Below, one piece after another: positions 1 through 9,590 of a stretch of DNA of 64,000 bases. The DNA is taken from the NCBI GenBank assembly GCA_039111635.1, contig JBCAQO010000004.1:124001-188000 (forward strand), read 5' to 3'. This stretch comes from Heterobasidion occidentale (lineage: Eukaryota; Basidiomycota; Agaricomycetes; Russulales; Bondarzewiaceae). The notes under the pieces are model-generated. The model was not told where the DNA came from. It made no database searches and was given only the letters and a program-made list of their open reading frames with translations. Made by a program: the position numbers and the translations under genes. The first letter of the stretch is position 1; each line of letters begins with the position of its first letter.

Positions 1-2
1 TG

Positions 3-341
3 CAGCTCGAGTTCACAATGCTTGATCCGCACATCCGCACCGCGCTGCCTGCCGTCCCTGGCGTGCCCGGAAAGTACTCCGTCACGTTCCGCGCGCCCGA
101 CCGGCACGGCGTGTTTAAATTCGTCGTCGACTACAAGCGCCACGGCTGGACGTTCCTCGCCAGCTCGACGACCGTTCCCGTCGTCCCGCCGCGCCATGAT
201 GGGTACCCGCGCTTCTTGAGCGCCGCGTGGCCGTACTATGCGGGGGCCATCAGCACGAGCGTGGGCTTTTTGCTGTTCTCGGCGCTTTGGCTCGCGGGAG
301 ACGACAGAAGCGCTAAGAAGGGCGGCGCGAAAACGGAGTAA
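3..341 (+). CDS. WBP1: OST48/WBP1-like oligosaccharyltransferase subunit, C-terminal part
   Basis: The window opens inside this gene, so only about 112 C-terminal codons are present, ending at TAA 339-341. The frame is open from base 3, upstream of the first visible ATG at 18. The segment FRAPDRHGVFKFVVDYKRHG and the following PPRHDGYPRF are typical of the C-terminal domain of OST48/Wbp1. This is a non-catalytic subunit of the ER oligosaccharyltransferase that transfers the glycan from dolichyl-diphosphate to asparagines. A single membrane helix (about YYAGAISTSVGFLLFSALW) is followed by a short lysine-containing cytosolic tail, as expected for a type I ER membrane protein. Third codon positions are strongly G/C, unlike the repeats that follow. 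The identification rests on recognised family motifs; the 5' part lies outside the window. Confidence 0.9.
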   Translation, partial: QLEFTMLDPHIRTALPAVPGVPGKYSVTFRAPDRHGVFKFVVDYKRHGWTFLASSTTVPVVPPRHDGYPRFLSAAWPYYAGAISTSVGFLLFSALWLAGDDRSAKKGGAKTE

Positions 342-600
342 TGGAGACGCGGCGGTCAGGTCTGAGTCTGGCATATCTGCTTTGGCAATATGTATATTTA
401 TCAAAAAGAGGTGATACTCATCAAGCAGTCGTGAGCCGGTATCTACTCGGTCGAACCAAAGTAAAGCTACAACACATCCTCCATACTCAGGGGAAGAAAG
501 GTACGTACTGCATTGCCGTGACTTCGTTAGAGGACCTGCGTAAGGATGTAAGGAAATCAGTATCCATTCATGAGAGGCAGAAGGACAATGAAGAACTCAC
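342..600. other. Intergenic, no gene seen
   Basis: This is the 3' flank of the OST48-like gene. A 99-codon open frame at 341-640 has no family features and runs into the repeat at 601, so I do not call it. The minus-strand segment just left of 600 resembles the intron that follows the splice-donor hairpin cassettes elsewhere in the window. Confidence 0.5.
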
Positions 601-625
601 CGGGGGCGGGTCAGATCACGCCCCC
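601..625 (-). repeat. GC hairpin at splice-donor-like site, long-loop form (M1)
   Basis: Read on the minus strand, GGGGGCG and CGCCCCC form a 7-bp stem around a longer loop, followed directly by G|GTGAGTTC. The shorter 17-nt form of this cassette recurs in the arrays at 3807, 4646, 22278, 22906, 23871, 32652 and 33846. Confidence 0.6.
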
Positions 626-1252
626 GAGTCAGCAAGATGATTCTAAAATCAGAAATCGTGGAACATAGCTGTATCCTCGTCTCGGACGAGACGGACCCCT
701 TCGCTATTGAGCATCCTCGTGCGGCGGCTTGATCCCTGGAGAGAAACCTGAACAAACGTCATCACGTCCCGCTCTCACCCATCCCCGCAACTGAATCCCC
801 GGGCCAGAGGGACCCAACGGCAGGCAAAGATAACAGAAGGCGCGGTTGGTGGTCCTGTTCGTCCATCCGGCACCTCGCGCGTGAGTGCGATGCTTACTAT
901 CCGACGAGTTTGGAAGGCTTACTGGGCTGTACTCCAAGTCACGCTTGACTGACGGCGGGCGATCCATGACGTGCAGCTCTTGCCCGAGACGGTTACCGAA
1001 TCCCCGGCCGGGGAGATCCAACGACAGTCCGAAACAAGAGAAGACGCATTTCGTGGCCCTGCTCATTGCGTCAGTATCGTGCCGTTGATCAGATGGGCGA
1101 GAGACGCACCAGGTCAGATTCCTTTCATATTTGCGTTCGTCCTCCAATACTTACCCCAGTCCAATTGAAAACCCACCCAACACCTCCGCGCTTTAAAAAA
1201 CAATAGACGTGAGCATTCCAGGCGAAACTTGAACGACTCTTGCCAGCGACCG
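626..1252 (-). repeat. Downstream flank with tandem duplicate of the 3' exon of the next gene
   Basis: On the minus strand, 985-1110 is a diverged copy of 1250-1385, which is the last intron and terminal exon of the uncharacterised gene to its right. It keeps the donor GACCTG|GTGCGT, an acceptor ending GAGCAG, and the exon start. The period is about 265 bp. The rest of the segment (650-960) is shared with 6360-6680 but shows no convincing open frame. Confidence 0.55.
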
Positions 1253-2221
1253 TTACGGAACCCGAGGCCGAGGAGATTGATCGACAGTCCAAGAGAAAAG
1301 AAGACGCATTCCGTCGCCCTGCCCATCATCGTCAGTATCCCGGTCGGTCAGCAGTTCATAGTGGCACAGCGAGCGCACCAGGTCATTCTCGCTGCGATTG
1401 AACGATGGAACGAACACACTGACCACCCATCGTCGAACGGAGCCGGTTTGGATGGGCTTGACGTGGATTATCGCCTTTCGCCGAGATCGTGCCTTGAGCT
1501 TACCCTGTCCTGGACTTCGCGGGTCGTCGGGTTCGAAATCGGCCTCGTCGTGTAGCCTCTCCAATCCCATCAAGAAACTCCGTTTAGGGGACCTTGCGGG
1601 TGTGGTCCGTCGCTGTAGGGTGTCGGTGGTCCAGAATAGGTCGTCCTCGTCGCTGTTCCTGGATCGGGCGTGCTTTTCCGTCCCTTTACCTTGCGGTGAC
1701 TCCTCCGGCTTGACACATTGCACCTCGCTCACAACAGCCCCCTCGCACGCAACAGCATCCTCACCATCAACCGCAGCAGCCGCAGCAACCGCCTCGACCT
1801 GATCCACCGACTCGACAGCCACCACGTCGTTCTCAACCGTCGCCTCAACCCCACCCTCGACCGCAGCCTCGACTTCAACCACCGGCGTCGCCTCGGGCAC
1901 CTGGACAAGGCCAATGGAGGACAAGAGAGAAGCATACTCACGAGTGAACCGGCGCCGGATCATCCTCTCTGTGCGCGCAATGCTGGCCATCGCCGCTTGA
2001 ATCTTGTTGAATCCGAAGAGCTGCAAAGAAGTGGGGTGTGCCGCGGAGAAGGCCGCCTCGGGACGATGGGCATCGAGGGCGCAGACGGTGATGGGGCCGG
2101 CCTTGGAACTGAGGCTGACTGCGAACCACCTGCGCTCTACTTGGACCTTCTCGGAGACTGTTAGTGACATATGAATGGATGTATGGGTGTGGGTGTGGGT
2201 GGGTGGCACTGGGGAGCGCAT
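1253..2221 (-). CDS. Uncharacterised basidiomycete protein, module copy M1
   Basis: I do not recognise this family. The start chosen is ATG 2221 (MRSPVPPTHTHT), because the paralogue at 7225-8193 shares it; an alternative ATG at 2170 (MSLTVSEKVQVERRW) is lost in that paralogue. The protein has a conserved N-terminal part (SLTVSEKVQVERRWFA, then TERMIRRRFTREYASLLSSI), a low-complexity Glu/Val/Ala-rich middle, and a conserved C-terminal block (KAIIHVKP, WVVSVFVPSFNRSENDL). A 60-nt stretch at 1319-1378 has a GTGCGC donor, a GGGCAG acceptor and a CTGAC branch-like site. It is a multiple of three without a stop, so the frame survives with or without splicing. No membrane segment or signal peptide is evident. 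Two copies keep the same frame with mainly substitutions, which argues for a real gene. Confidence 0.55.
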   Translation of the reverse strand: MRSPVPPTHTHTHTSIHMSLTVSEKVQVERRWFAVSLSSKAGPITVCALDAHRPEAAFSAAHPTSLQLFGFNKIQAAMASIARTERMIRRRFTREYASLLSSIGLVQVPEATPVVEVEAAVEGGVEATVENDVVAVESVDQVEAVAAAAAVDGEDAVACEGAVVSEVQCVKPEESPQGKGTEKHARSRNSDEDDLFWTTDTLQRRTTPARSPKRSFLMGLERLHDEADFEPDDPRSPGQGKLKARSRRKAIIHVKPIQTGSVRRWVVSVFVPSFNRSENDLVRSLCHYELLTDRDTDDDGQGDGMRLLFSWTVDQSPRPRVP

Positions 2222-2978
2222 GATGGGTGTGTCAGAAATACTGGGCAAGAGCGCGGTATCTCAGAAGGTGGTTCAAAAGAACGTCCCTTGAAGGAAAGAA
2301 AGGTGAGCGAGCAAGATTTTATACCTTTCTGGAGCAGGGGTTGATTCAGACCGAGGCAGTCTAGACTGAAGAGTCCAGTGAGTGAGCAGCGAGTGAGCAC
2401 AGCGCTGGGGAATGAGTCGCTGGGCTGTTTATTGCTGAGTCCTGACGGTCAGCCGTCAAGATTGAGATGCAGAAAATAATTGCATCGCTCATTCAGACTT
2501 CAAAGTCGTGGCATACCAGGAGTGTATGAGTGTGAAGAAGGATGCAAGAAATGATAGATATTGAAAGGGTCATAGAGCCTGACGAATGGTACAACGAAGC
2601 TGCACAGAGTAATAAATGGGATCAACTGCCTCGCAAAGAGGTTGCCCAAGTAATAAATAAGACGAATTGATCCTTGTGTGATTTGACTGCTCGCCGCTGA
2701 GGTGCCGCCGTGGAGAGGGAGGTCGAAGATGCAGACCGTTACATAACGCGGTTTCCCAGTCGTCGTACTAGGTCGTCGTCTGCCGTCATGCAATGCCGGG
2801 CTCGACGTCGACCATGACCAAATCCCTGCAAAAACACACAGCGCGTCAGCTTCTCATCCGAATCGATCCGAGCGCAAGAGGGAAAGTAATGGCAAGGACA
2901 TCGATGCAGTGGGGTGCGGTGCGAAACAAAAGAGCGAGCGAAGAGCAAATCAAGGCCAAGTTGGAATGGTACGCACCT
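2222..2978. other. Intergenic flank shared between module copies
   Basis: The start is the 5' flank of the uncharacterised gene and includes a GT-rich microsatellite near 2180-2210. From about 2340 (the TTGATTCAGACC region) to 2978 the sequence is the 3' flank of the zinc-finger gene. It recurs at 8300-8958, 18361-18980, 26400-26930 and 36000-36530. No open frame is conserved among these copies. Confidence 0.5.
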
Positions 2979-3510
2979 TCAACTCTGCCAGCTGAGCATA
3001 CAACCCCCCATGGGCCCCATGCCCCCTCCGCCGCCCTATGTATCGTCGCGTCTCCAGCCCTGTGAGGGACCACCGTCGCCGTCGTCATCATGCTCGTTGG
3101 GCCTGTGCCTGTACTTGCAGTGCTCCTTGTGGCAGTGAACTGCATCCTGCCAGAAGAGAGGGCGCCACAGTCGTCGCATTTGAACTCTGCGAGTTTTCCG
3201 TGGTCGCGGCCGGCCTTGTGATCATGACGGGGCATGTCGGACGGGCACGACAGCCACATTTCGCACTCGTCGCAGACATGGGGGTGGGCTGTCTTCCTCT
3301 CTCGCGCGGTTTCTTCCTCCTCCACAGGTGCCGTCGTCCAGGACCCTTCGAAGAACTGTGGTTCAGCCTCGGGGACTGGCTCACTTGTGGGTGAACGTCG
3401 TCGTGTGTCAGATGTTCTTGGCGGGTGCTGCCTTGCACCTGTGGATGGACCACATGGAGTTGGTATCGCGCCAGATCGCGCCCCCACCGCCTCTCTTCTT
3501 CTCGCAATGA
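2979..3510 (-). pseudogene. Truncated C2H2 zinc-finger gene (copy in M1)
   Basis: Only the 3' part of the gene is present. Homology to the intact paralogue at 18981-20498 begins near 3510, at the segment equivalent to its RRRETVGAR, and continues to a shared stop at 2979-2981. The first finger is recognisable (HVCDECEMWLSCPSDMPRH) but extra residues separate its histidines. The second finger is broken: FKCDDCGA is followed by frame-shifted sequence. The reading frame switches at least twice. To the right, homology jumps straight to the sequence that follows the F-box gene in other modules, so the zinc-finger 5' half, its upstream region and the F-box gene were lost together. Confidence 0.75.
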
Positions 3511-3806
3511 GAGTTGGTACCAACTTGCATGGCAATGACGAAGTAAAACGGTAGAGAAATACCGGCATCTATCGTACTCCTCAGAAGAACGTTTGATGCA
3601 CGGAAACACGCAAGATTTGTGCGGGAATGTTCAAGCGATTCAATCATCATATAATACGAACACATCTCGATTGGTCAATCGGACCCCTACTCCTATGTCA
3701 ACACCGTATGGTTCTTGATTGGCAGTTTGATCTTCGGGTCTCACTAAGGGAAGGCATGTGGGGCATTCAGCAACTGCGAGAACTGTATGCAGAATGAAGA
3801 ACTCAC

Positions 3807-3823
3807 AGAGGGCGTTGACCCCC
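3807..3823 (-). repeat. Splice-donor hairpin cassette
   Basis: The minus strand reads GGGGGT-CAAC-GCCCTC-T followed by GTGAGT. The stem has six pairs, two of them G.U wobbles. Confidence 0.6.
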
Positions 3824-4645
3824 ACGTTGACGATCCCGTCTCTTTCAGGATCGTCCTTCGCTCGGCCACGTCGCTGGCTTGTCATGAACGTTGGTTGAGA
3901 TGATCTAGAAAAGCTTATGACTATTTTCACCACGTGAAGACAATTACCGGAAAAGACAGCGCCAAGAACGTCGCCACCAGTGAAGGGCCGGAGGGACCAG
4001 GATGCTTCGCAGAAAGCAAGGCGACAATGACAGCGAAAATGACAAGCAGAACAAGCCAAGCAAGCAAGCCAAGAAGAACGATGAAAACAACCAGGGGGGT
4101 ATGAACGACAAGCGGAGCGAGCACGACGAGCACGAGAATTTCGAAGACAACAGCCAGGACAAGATCGGACGGGTGCGAAATTAGGGCGATGAGCAAGAAA
4201 GCGAGGAATCCAAGAGAGATGCGACCAAGAACAAGGATACAAGCTTAGAAAGCCTAGCAAGACGAGAGCCACGAGCGAGAGCCAGAAGACAAACCCAGAG
4301 CAAGAGGGAGGACACAGATGAAGACACAAGGTAACGTCGCCAAGATACCTGAGGTTGATGGTGCTAGATGATCGTTGGTTGTGTCTTCCAGTGAACTTGA
4401 GGTCGTGCTTGAGAGCGATCGTGCCCAAGGTACAGCATCGGGCTTTGATTGTGTGGTTGACTTGTGTGGCACTTGAATCTTGGAGTAAACAACGTGCTTG
4501 GGGCGATCGTGCTTGATTATCTGGGGCAAGCAAGGTTTCGTCGACGAAAGAAACCGTGAACAGCCGAATGAGGACGTACCTGGAAATGTAAGACGTGTGG
4601 GCGACTCAGTATTTGCGACAGCGGAAAGAGGAATGAAGGACTCAC

Positions 4646-4662
4646 CGGGAGCTGGCGCCCCC
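4646..4662 (-). repeat. Splice-donor hairpin cassette
   Basis: The minus strand reads GGGGGC-GCCA-GCTCCC-G followed by GTGAGT. The six-pair stem contains one G.U wobble. Confidence 0.6.
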
Positions 4663-5146
4663 TAACTGGCGATCCGATCTCTTGCAGCTCGAAGTAGGCG
4701 CGTGGGGCGGCGCGCGATCTAAGCAATAGGATGGTTAGGTGTACTTACAATGACAAGATATTCGTGACAAAGATGGACTGAGAAGATCACCAGAAAAGAA
4801 CAATAAGCAAGAAAGAGAGAGAAGCAAGAGAGACCGAAACTGTCGCCGAGATAGACCAGGGCCGCCGAGCATGAAGAAAGGGCAGAGAAGAATGACGAGC
4901 AAGGAGGCAAGACTGAGATAAACGACCAAAGATTGAGATGAGAAGACAGAAACCAAGAGCAAAGCCACAGCGAGAGAAGCAGACAGCGAGAACCAAGTCA
5001 AACAGAGCGAGCAAGCCAGAGCGAGCAGAAAAAAGACACAGCCAGGAGAGAGAACACGGAGCGAGGACGAAGAGAACAGCAAGTAGCAAGTAAGACAGAG
5101 CGAGCGAGCAAACCAGATCGAGGAGAGCACAGAGACGAGAACAGAG

Positions 5147-5270
5147 AGCGAGCAGAGAAGACAGCGAGGAGCGAGCAGAGAAGACAGCGAAGAGCGAGCA
5201 GAGAAGACAGCGAAGAGCGAGCAGAGAAGACAGCGAAGAGCGAGCAGAGAAGACAACGAAGAGCAAGCAG
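5147..5270. repeat. 23-bp minisatellite, about five units
   Basis: Units begin AGCGAGCAGAGAAGACAGCG and are 23 bp long. Five near-identical units run from 5147 to about 5261, followed by a partial one. The equivalent place in array C (34355-34435) has three units, so the copy number changed after the arrays were duplicated. Confidence 0.85.
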
Positions 5271-5811
5271 ACCACAGCCAAGGACATCAAAGCGCAGGAT
5301 ACAATAACAAGAGACGAGAGCTACCAGTGGGAGGAAGGACAAGACAACGAGAAAGACAAGCAAGACAGAACCCAGACATGTTGAAGAGACACACCAGCAA
5401 CCAGACGTCAAAGCCACCTCCAGAGAACGATAGAGCCCAATGCCACAGACCAAAGCCACAGATTCCAGAGCAGTGTCGCCAGAAGATACAGAGCAGCCAG
5501 TGAACTTGCTGTCGTGCTTGAAGGCGATCGTGCCTGCTAATGCGTCGTTGAGCATCAATGTATACGAACAGTGGTCAAAAACGCGTACCTATGAGCTTGA
5601 CGTCGTGCTTGAGGAAATCGTGCCTAATAACCTAGAACGCGTCGAGGTTCAATGGGGGAAGTGGCGAACGGCATGGATGAAATGTACCTGTTTAGTTGAA
5701 GGAGGGCGCGGAGAGGGTAGTAAGTAACGAAGTGCATGAGAGAGGACAAGGGGTGGTGTTGGTGGGGAGGAAGAGAGAGTGATGGAAAGACAGAGGAGAG
5801 AACGGCGAGCC

Positions 5812-5817
5812 TTTATA
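5812..5817 (-). promoter_or_regulatory. TATA box of array A
   Basis: TATAAA on the minus strand, within GTGTATAAAGGCTCGCC. The site and the downstream GGCTCGCC are kept in arrays B (24796-24802) and C (34995-35001), although upstream frames differ by indels. This suggests a promoter for the minus-strand array. Confidence 0.5.
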
Positions 5818-5830
5818 CACTTGAGGGTCA

Positions 5831-6314
5831 CCAATGTCGCTTTGGCACCACGCATCGGCTAACACTTGGACCTCCGCTGCCACCATCCGCCACACAACGT
5901 GACAAACGCCACGCTTCTCTGCCCAGCCACCTCGCCCACTATGGAAAGGCAACGGAGCTTTGTGCGATCGGGATGATAGGCGTCGTTGACTTCGATCATC
6001 TCGGGGACAAACACGATGCGGCGGCACGAGGGCTCGAGTCTTCGTAAGGTGGCTTTGGCTTCTTCGGAAACTACCACCGCGCGCCACTCGTAGTCACAGG
6101 TATGTTGTCCCTTTTTATAAATCTAATTCACATCAGGCCTTTACCAGAAAACGTCCAAACACCTGTTCCGTATACAGCAAGGAGATTCTAATGACCTACA
6201 ATAACCTTAGCTCAATCACGACCCCTAACAGCGGCCCCTACAAGCCGAAATCTGCAGCGACAATATAGGGACGTCAGTCTCGAATAATTCAAATCAAGTT
6301 CATAGACAACTCAC
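5831..6314. other. Upstream region of array A
   Basis: Homologous to 24803-25010 and 35002-35290. On the minus strand a stretch around 5859-6077 could encode VVSEEAKATLRRL and VFVPEMIEVNDAYHPD. The equivalent frame is partly kept at 35002-35297 but lost at 24810-24975. I treat it as promoter or upstream sequence rather than a gene. Nothing else is seen up to 6300. Confidence 0.4.
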
Positions 6315-6339
6315 CGGGGGCGGGTCAGATTACGCCCCC
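6315..6339 (-). repeat. GC hairpin at splice-donor-like site, long-loop form (M2)
   Basis: Same as 601-625, with one loop base changed and the stem unchanged. It is followed by GTGAGTTG on the minus strand. Confidence 0.6.
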
Positions 6340-7224
6340 GAGTCAGCAAGATGATTCTAAAATTAGAAATCGTGGAACATAGCTGTACACTCGTCTCGGG
6401 CGAGACGGACCCCTTCGCTATTGAGCGTCCTCGTGCGGCGGCTTGATCCCTGGAGAGAAACTTGAACAAACGCCATCACATCCTGCTCTCACCCATCCCC
6501 GCAACTGAATCCCCGGGCCAGAGAGACCCAGCGGCAAGCAAAGATAACAGAAGGCGCGGTTGGTGGTTCTGTTCGTCCATCGGGCACCTCGCGCGTGAGT
6601 GCGATGCTTACCATCTGATTAGTTTGGAAGGCTCACCGGGCTGTACTCCCTGTCACGCATGACCGACGGCGGGCAATCCATGACGTACAGCTCTTGTCCA
6701 TGACGGTTACCGAATCCCCGGCCGGGGAGATCCAACGACAGTCCGAGACAAAAGAAGACGCATTTCGCGGCCTTGATTACCGCCGGCGAACGTCAGTGTC
6801 GTGAACGGTAACTGGAAGAATTGTATTACGCGCCAGGCCATGCATAACTAGCCGTGGTCCCCGATAACTATCTCACTCCGGCGGATCCTGAATGAACACA
6901 AAAGCATATACTATACCGTGACCATGCGGGGCGATCCATGACATGCAGCTCTTGCCAGAGACGGTTACCGAATCCCCGGCCGGGGAGATCCAACGACAGT
7001 CCGGAACAAGAGAAGACGCATTTCGTGGCCCTGCTCATTGCGTCAGTATCGTGCCGTTGATCAGATGGGCGAGAGACGCACCAGGTCAGATTCCTTTCAT
7101 ATTTGCGTTCGTCCTCCAATACTTACCCCAGTCCAATTGAAAACCCACCCAACACCTCCGCGCTTTAAAAAACAATAGACGTGAGCATTCCAGGCGAAAC
7201 TTGAACGACTCTTTCCAGCGGTCG
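6340..7224. repeat. Downstream flank of second uncharacterised gene, with extra 3'-exon copies
   Basis: A copy of 626-1252, expanded. The terminal-exon-like segment appears at about 6705-6780 and again at 6955-7085, giving three versions in tandem counting the gene's own. No independent gene is seen. Confidence 0.5.
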
Positions 7225-8193
7225 TTACGGAACTCGAGGCCGAGGAGATTGATCGACAGTTCGAGAGAAAAGAAGACGCGTTCCGTCGCCCTGCCCATCA
7301 TCGTCAGTATCCCGGTCGGTCAGCAGTTCATAGTAGCACAGAGAGCGCACCAGGTCATTCTCGCTGCGATTGAATGATGGCACGAACACACTGACGACCC
7401 ATCGTCGAACGGAGCCGGTTTGGACGGGCTTGACGTGGATTATCGCCTTTCGCCGGGATCGTGCCTTGAGCTTACCCTGTCCTGGACTTCGCGGGTCGTC
7501 GGGTTCGAAATCGGCCTCGTCGTGTAGCCTCTCCAATCCCATCAAGAAACTTCGTTTGAAAGACCTGTCGGATGTCGTCCGTCGCTGTAGGGTGTCGGTG
7601 GTCCAGAACAGATCGTCCTCGTCGCCGTTCCTTGATCGGGCCTGCCTTTCCGTCCCTTTACCTTGCGCCGACCCCTCCGGCTCAACACATTGCACCTCGT
7701 TCTCAACAGCTTCCTCCCCCTTGACAGCGTCCTCACCATCCATTCTCGCAACAGCAGCAACTGCCTCGACCTGCTCCATCGACTCGACAATCGCCACATT
7801 GTTCTCATCCGTCGCCTCAACCTCAACCTCAGCCTCGACTGCAGCCTCAGTTTCAACCGCTGGCGCCGCCTCGGGCACCTGGAACACGTCAATGGAGGAC
7901 AGGAGAGAAGCATACTCACGAGTGAACCGGCGCCGGATCATCCTCTCTGTGCGCGCAATGCTAACCGCCGCAGCCTGAATCTTGTTGAATCCGAAGAGCT
8001 GCAAAGAAGTGGGGTGTGCCGCGGAGAAGGCCGCCTCGGGACAGTGGGCATCGAGGGCGCAGACGGTGATGGGGCCGGCCTTGGAACTGAGGCTGAATGC
8101 GAACCACCTGCGCTCGACCTGGACCTTCTCGGAGACTGTTAGTGAGATATGAATGGGTGTGTGGGTGTGGGTGGGTGGCACTGGGGAGCGCAT
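7225..8193 (-). CDS. Uncharacterised basidiomycete protein, module copy M2
   Basis: Paralogue of the gene at 1253-2221, with the same start (MRSPVPPTHTHT) and the same terminal DQSPRPRVP. The conserved blocks are SLTVSEKVQVERRWFA, TERMIRRRFTREYASLLSSI, KAIIHVKP and WVVSVFVPSFNRSENDL. The acidic Glu/Val/Ala-rich middle has diverged most and varies in length in multiples of three. The internal ATG used as an alternative start in the other copy is ATC here, so initiation at 8193 is favoured. The possible 60-nt intron lies at 7291-7350 and is also phase-neutral. Function unknown; no targeting signal visible. Confidence 0.55.
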   Translation of the reverse strand: MRSPVPPTHTHTPIHISLTVSEKVQVERRWFAFSLSSKAGPITVCALDAHCPEAAFSAAHPTSLQLFGFNKIQAAAVSIARTERMIRRRFTREYASLLSSIDVFQVPEAAPAVETEAAVEAEVEVEATDENNVAIVESMEQVEAVAAVARMDGEDAVKGEEAVENEVQCVEPEGSAQGKGTERQARSRNGDEDDLFWTTDTLQRRTTSDRSFKRSFLMGLERLHDEADFEPDDPRSPGQGKLKARSRRKAIIHVKPVQTGSVRRWVVSVFVPSFNRSENDLVRSLCYYELLTDRDTDDDGQGDGTRLLFSRTVDQSPRPRVP

Positions 8194-8958
8194 GATGGGT
8201 GTGTCAGAAATACTGGGCAGGAGCGCGGTATCTCAGAAGGTGGTTCAGAAGAACGTCCCTTGAAGGAAAGAAGGGTGAGCGAGGAAGATTTTATAGGTTT
8301 CCGGAGCAGGGATTGATTCAGACCGAGGCAGTCTAGACTGAAGAGTCCAGTGAGTGAGCAGCGAGTGAGCACAGCGCTGAGGGACGAGTCGCTGGTCTGG
8401 TCATTGCCGAGTCTTGACGGTCAGCCGTAAAGATTGAAATGCAGGCGAAATTTACATCGCCCGGTCGGGTTCAGATCTCAAAGTCGTGGCATGCCAGGAG
8501 TATTCAAATGTGATGCGAGAAATGATAGATATTGAAAGGGTCCTAGCGTCTGACAGATTGTACAAGACAGTTACCCGGAGCAGTAGATTGGACCAACTGC
8601 CTCGCAACCAGGCTATCCAGAGAATAGTTAGGAACAATCTTGTATGAGATGACCTTTTCGACGGTTCGCCGCCGACGTGTCGCCGCGGAAGGAGGTGGTC
8701 GAGGATGTAGTAGTAGCCCCTTACATAATGACCGTCTCGACGTCGACCACGACCAAACTCCTGCAAGCGTACACAGCGCGTCAGTTTCTCATCTGAATAG
8801 ATCCCAGTGCAAAAGAGTTGCATGTACAATGAGGGTGGTAGGTGGTTGGGAAAGGAAAAGGCAAATGCATCCACGGTGTGCGATGCGAAACTAATAGAGC
8901 GAGCGAAGAGACTGCGAAGAGACATTCAAAGTCAAGTAGAATCAGTACATACGTACCT
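8194..8958. other. Intergenic flank shared between module copies
   Basis: 5' flank of the uncharacterised gene, then the 3' flank of the zinc-finger gene, as at 2222-2978. No conserved open frame. Confidence 0.5.
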
Positions 8959-9590
8959 TCAGCTCTGCCAGCTAAGTCTTCAACCCCCCATGGACCCTAT
9001 ACCCCCTTCACCGCCTTCTGGACCTTCGCGGCTGGGGCTCTGTAAGGAACCGCCGCCGCCATTGCGCCTGTGCCTGTAATTGCAGTGCTCCTGCTTGCGG
9101 CGGCGGAATGTATCCAGGCGGAGGAGTGAGGCTCCACACTCGTCGCATTTAGACTTTGCGGGTTTTCTTTAGGAGCGGTCGGCCTTATGACTAGGCATGC
9201 CACGACAGCTCCATGTCGCACTCGTCGCAGACTTGGGGTTGACGCTCTTGCACTTTTGCGCGTTTTCTTCTTCTTCCCCAGGTGCCGCCGTTGAGAGCTC
9301 TCCGATGGACTGCGGTACAGCCTCGGGGACTGGCTCACCTGTGGGGTTCTCCACCCTGTAGGTGGACGTAGTCGATGTATAAGTGGTCTTTTGGTGGGCG
9401 CTGCCGTGCACCTGTGAACGGACCACAGGGACCTGGCAGTGACCTGGCCTCGCGCCGTCTCTCTTCTTTTTTGCCACATAATCCTGCGCCCCATCATCGA
9501 AAACCGCCCGAATCCCTCAATTTCTGCCCTTTCCCTCCGCTCTTCGTGTCCCCCGAGCACCTTAGCCTTCGAGTCCTCCATCGCGGTTCC
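8959..9590 (-). pseudogene. Truncated C2H2 zinc-finger gene (copy in M2)
   Basis: Homologous to the 3' half of the intact gene at 18981-20498, sharing its stop position (8959-8961). The zinc-binding segment has no continuous frame: the Cys and His codons lie in different frames and parts of both fingers are deleted. Upstream homology stops near 9590, where GCN5 exon sequence begins with only a few bases of shared CCTG/CTG at the joint. This copy was therefore cut by the rearrangement that brought in the 9590-18357 segment. Confidence 0.7.

Larger units (their letters stand above)
3640..5830 (-). repeat. Intron-rich repeat array, copy A
   Basis: This is one of three homologous arrays (others at about 22270-24800 and 32640-35000). 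On the minus strand it starts at a TATAAA site and runs through a C/T-rich leader. It then alternates exon-like cassettes bordered by GTGAGT donors and CAG/TAG acceptors with long C/T-rich low-complexity stretches. Two cassette types recur: the hairpin-donor type (3807, 4646) and one with a GGCACGATCGCC-like core followed by TTCAAGCACGA (about 4393-4424, 4505, 5499-5533, 5596-5630). Open frames of 170-300 codons cross it, but they are not kept in frame between copies. I therefore do not annotate a protein; a spliced non-coding RNA or a decayed gene is equally possible. Confidence 0.55.

Noticed and set aside
601..625. GC hairpins as bacterial-type terminators
   Set aside because: No U tract, and a consensus splice donor follows each one; the genome is fungal.
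2165..2215. His-Thr repeat at the N-terminus of the uncharacterised protein as a metal-binding motif
   Set aside because: It is the translation of a GT microsatellite whose length differs between the two copies.
3640..4533. A 297-codon minus-strand open frame in array A
   Set aside because: It runs through C/T-rich low-complexity sequence and splice-like borders, and is not kept in frame in arrays B and C.
5147..5270. Regular repeats resembling a CRISPR array
   Set aside because: Units are contiguous with no unique spacers, in a eukaryotic genome; this is a minisatellite.
4735..5558. Very hydrophobic minus-strand frames resembling membrane proteins (also 22979-23635, 33919-34741)
   Set aside because: The Leu/Ser/Cys richness comes from translating CT-rich repeats in any frame. 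Indels between copies are not multiples of three.
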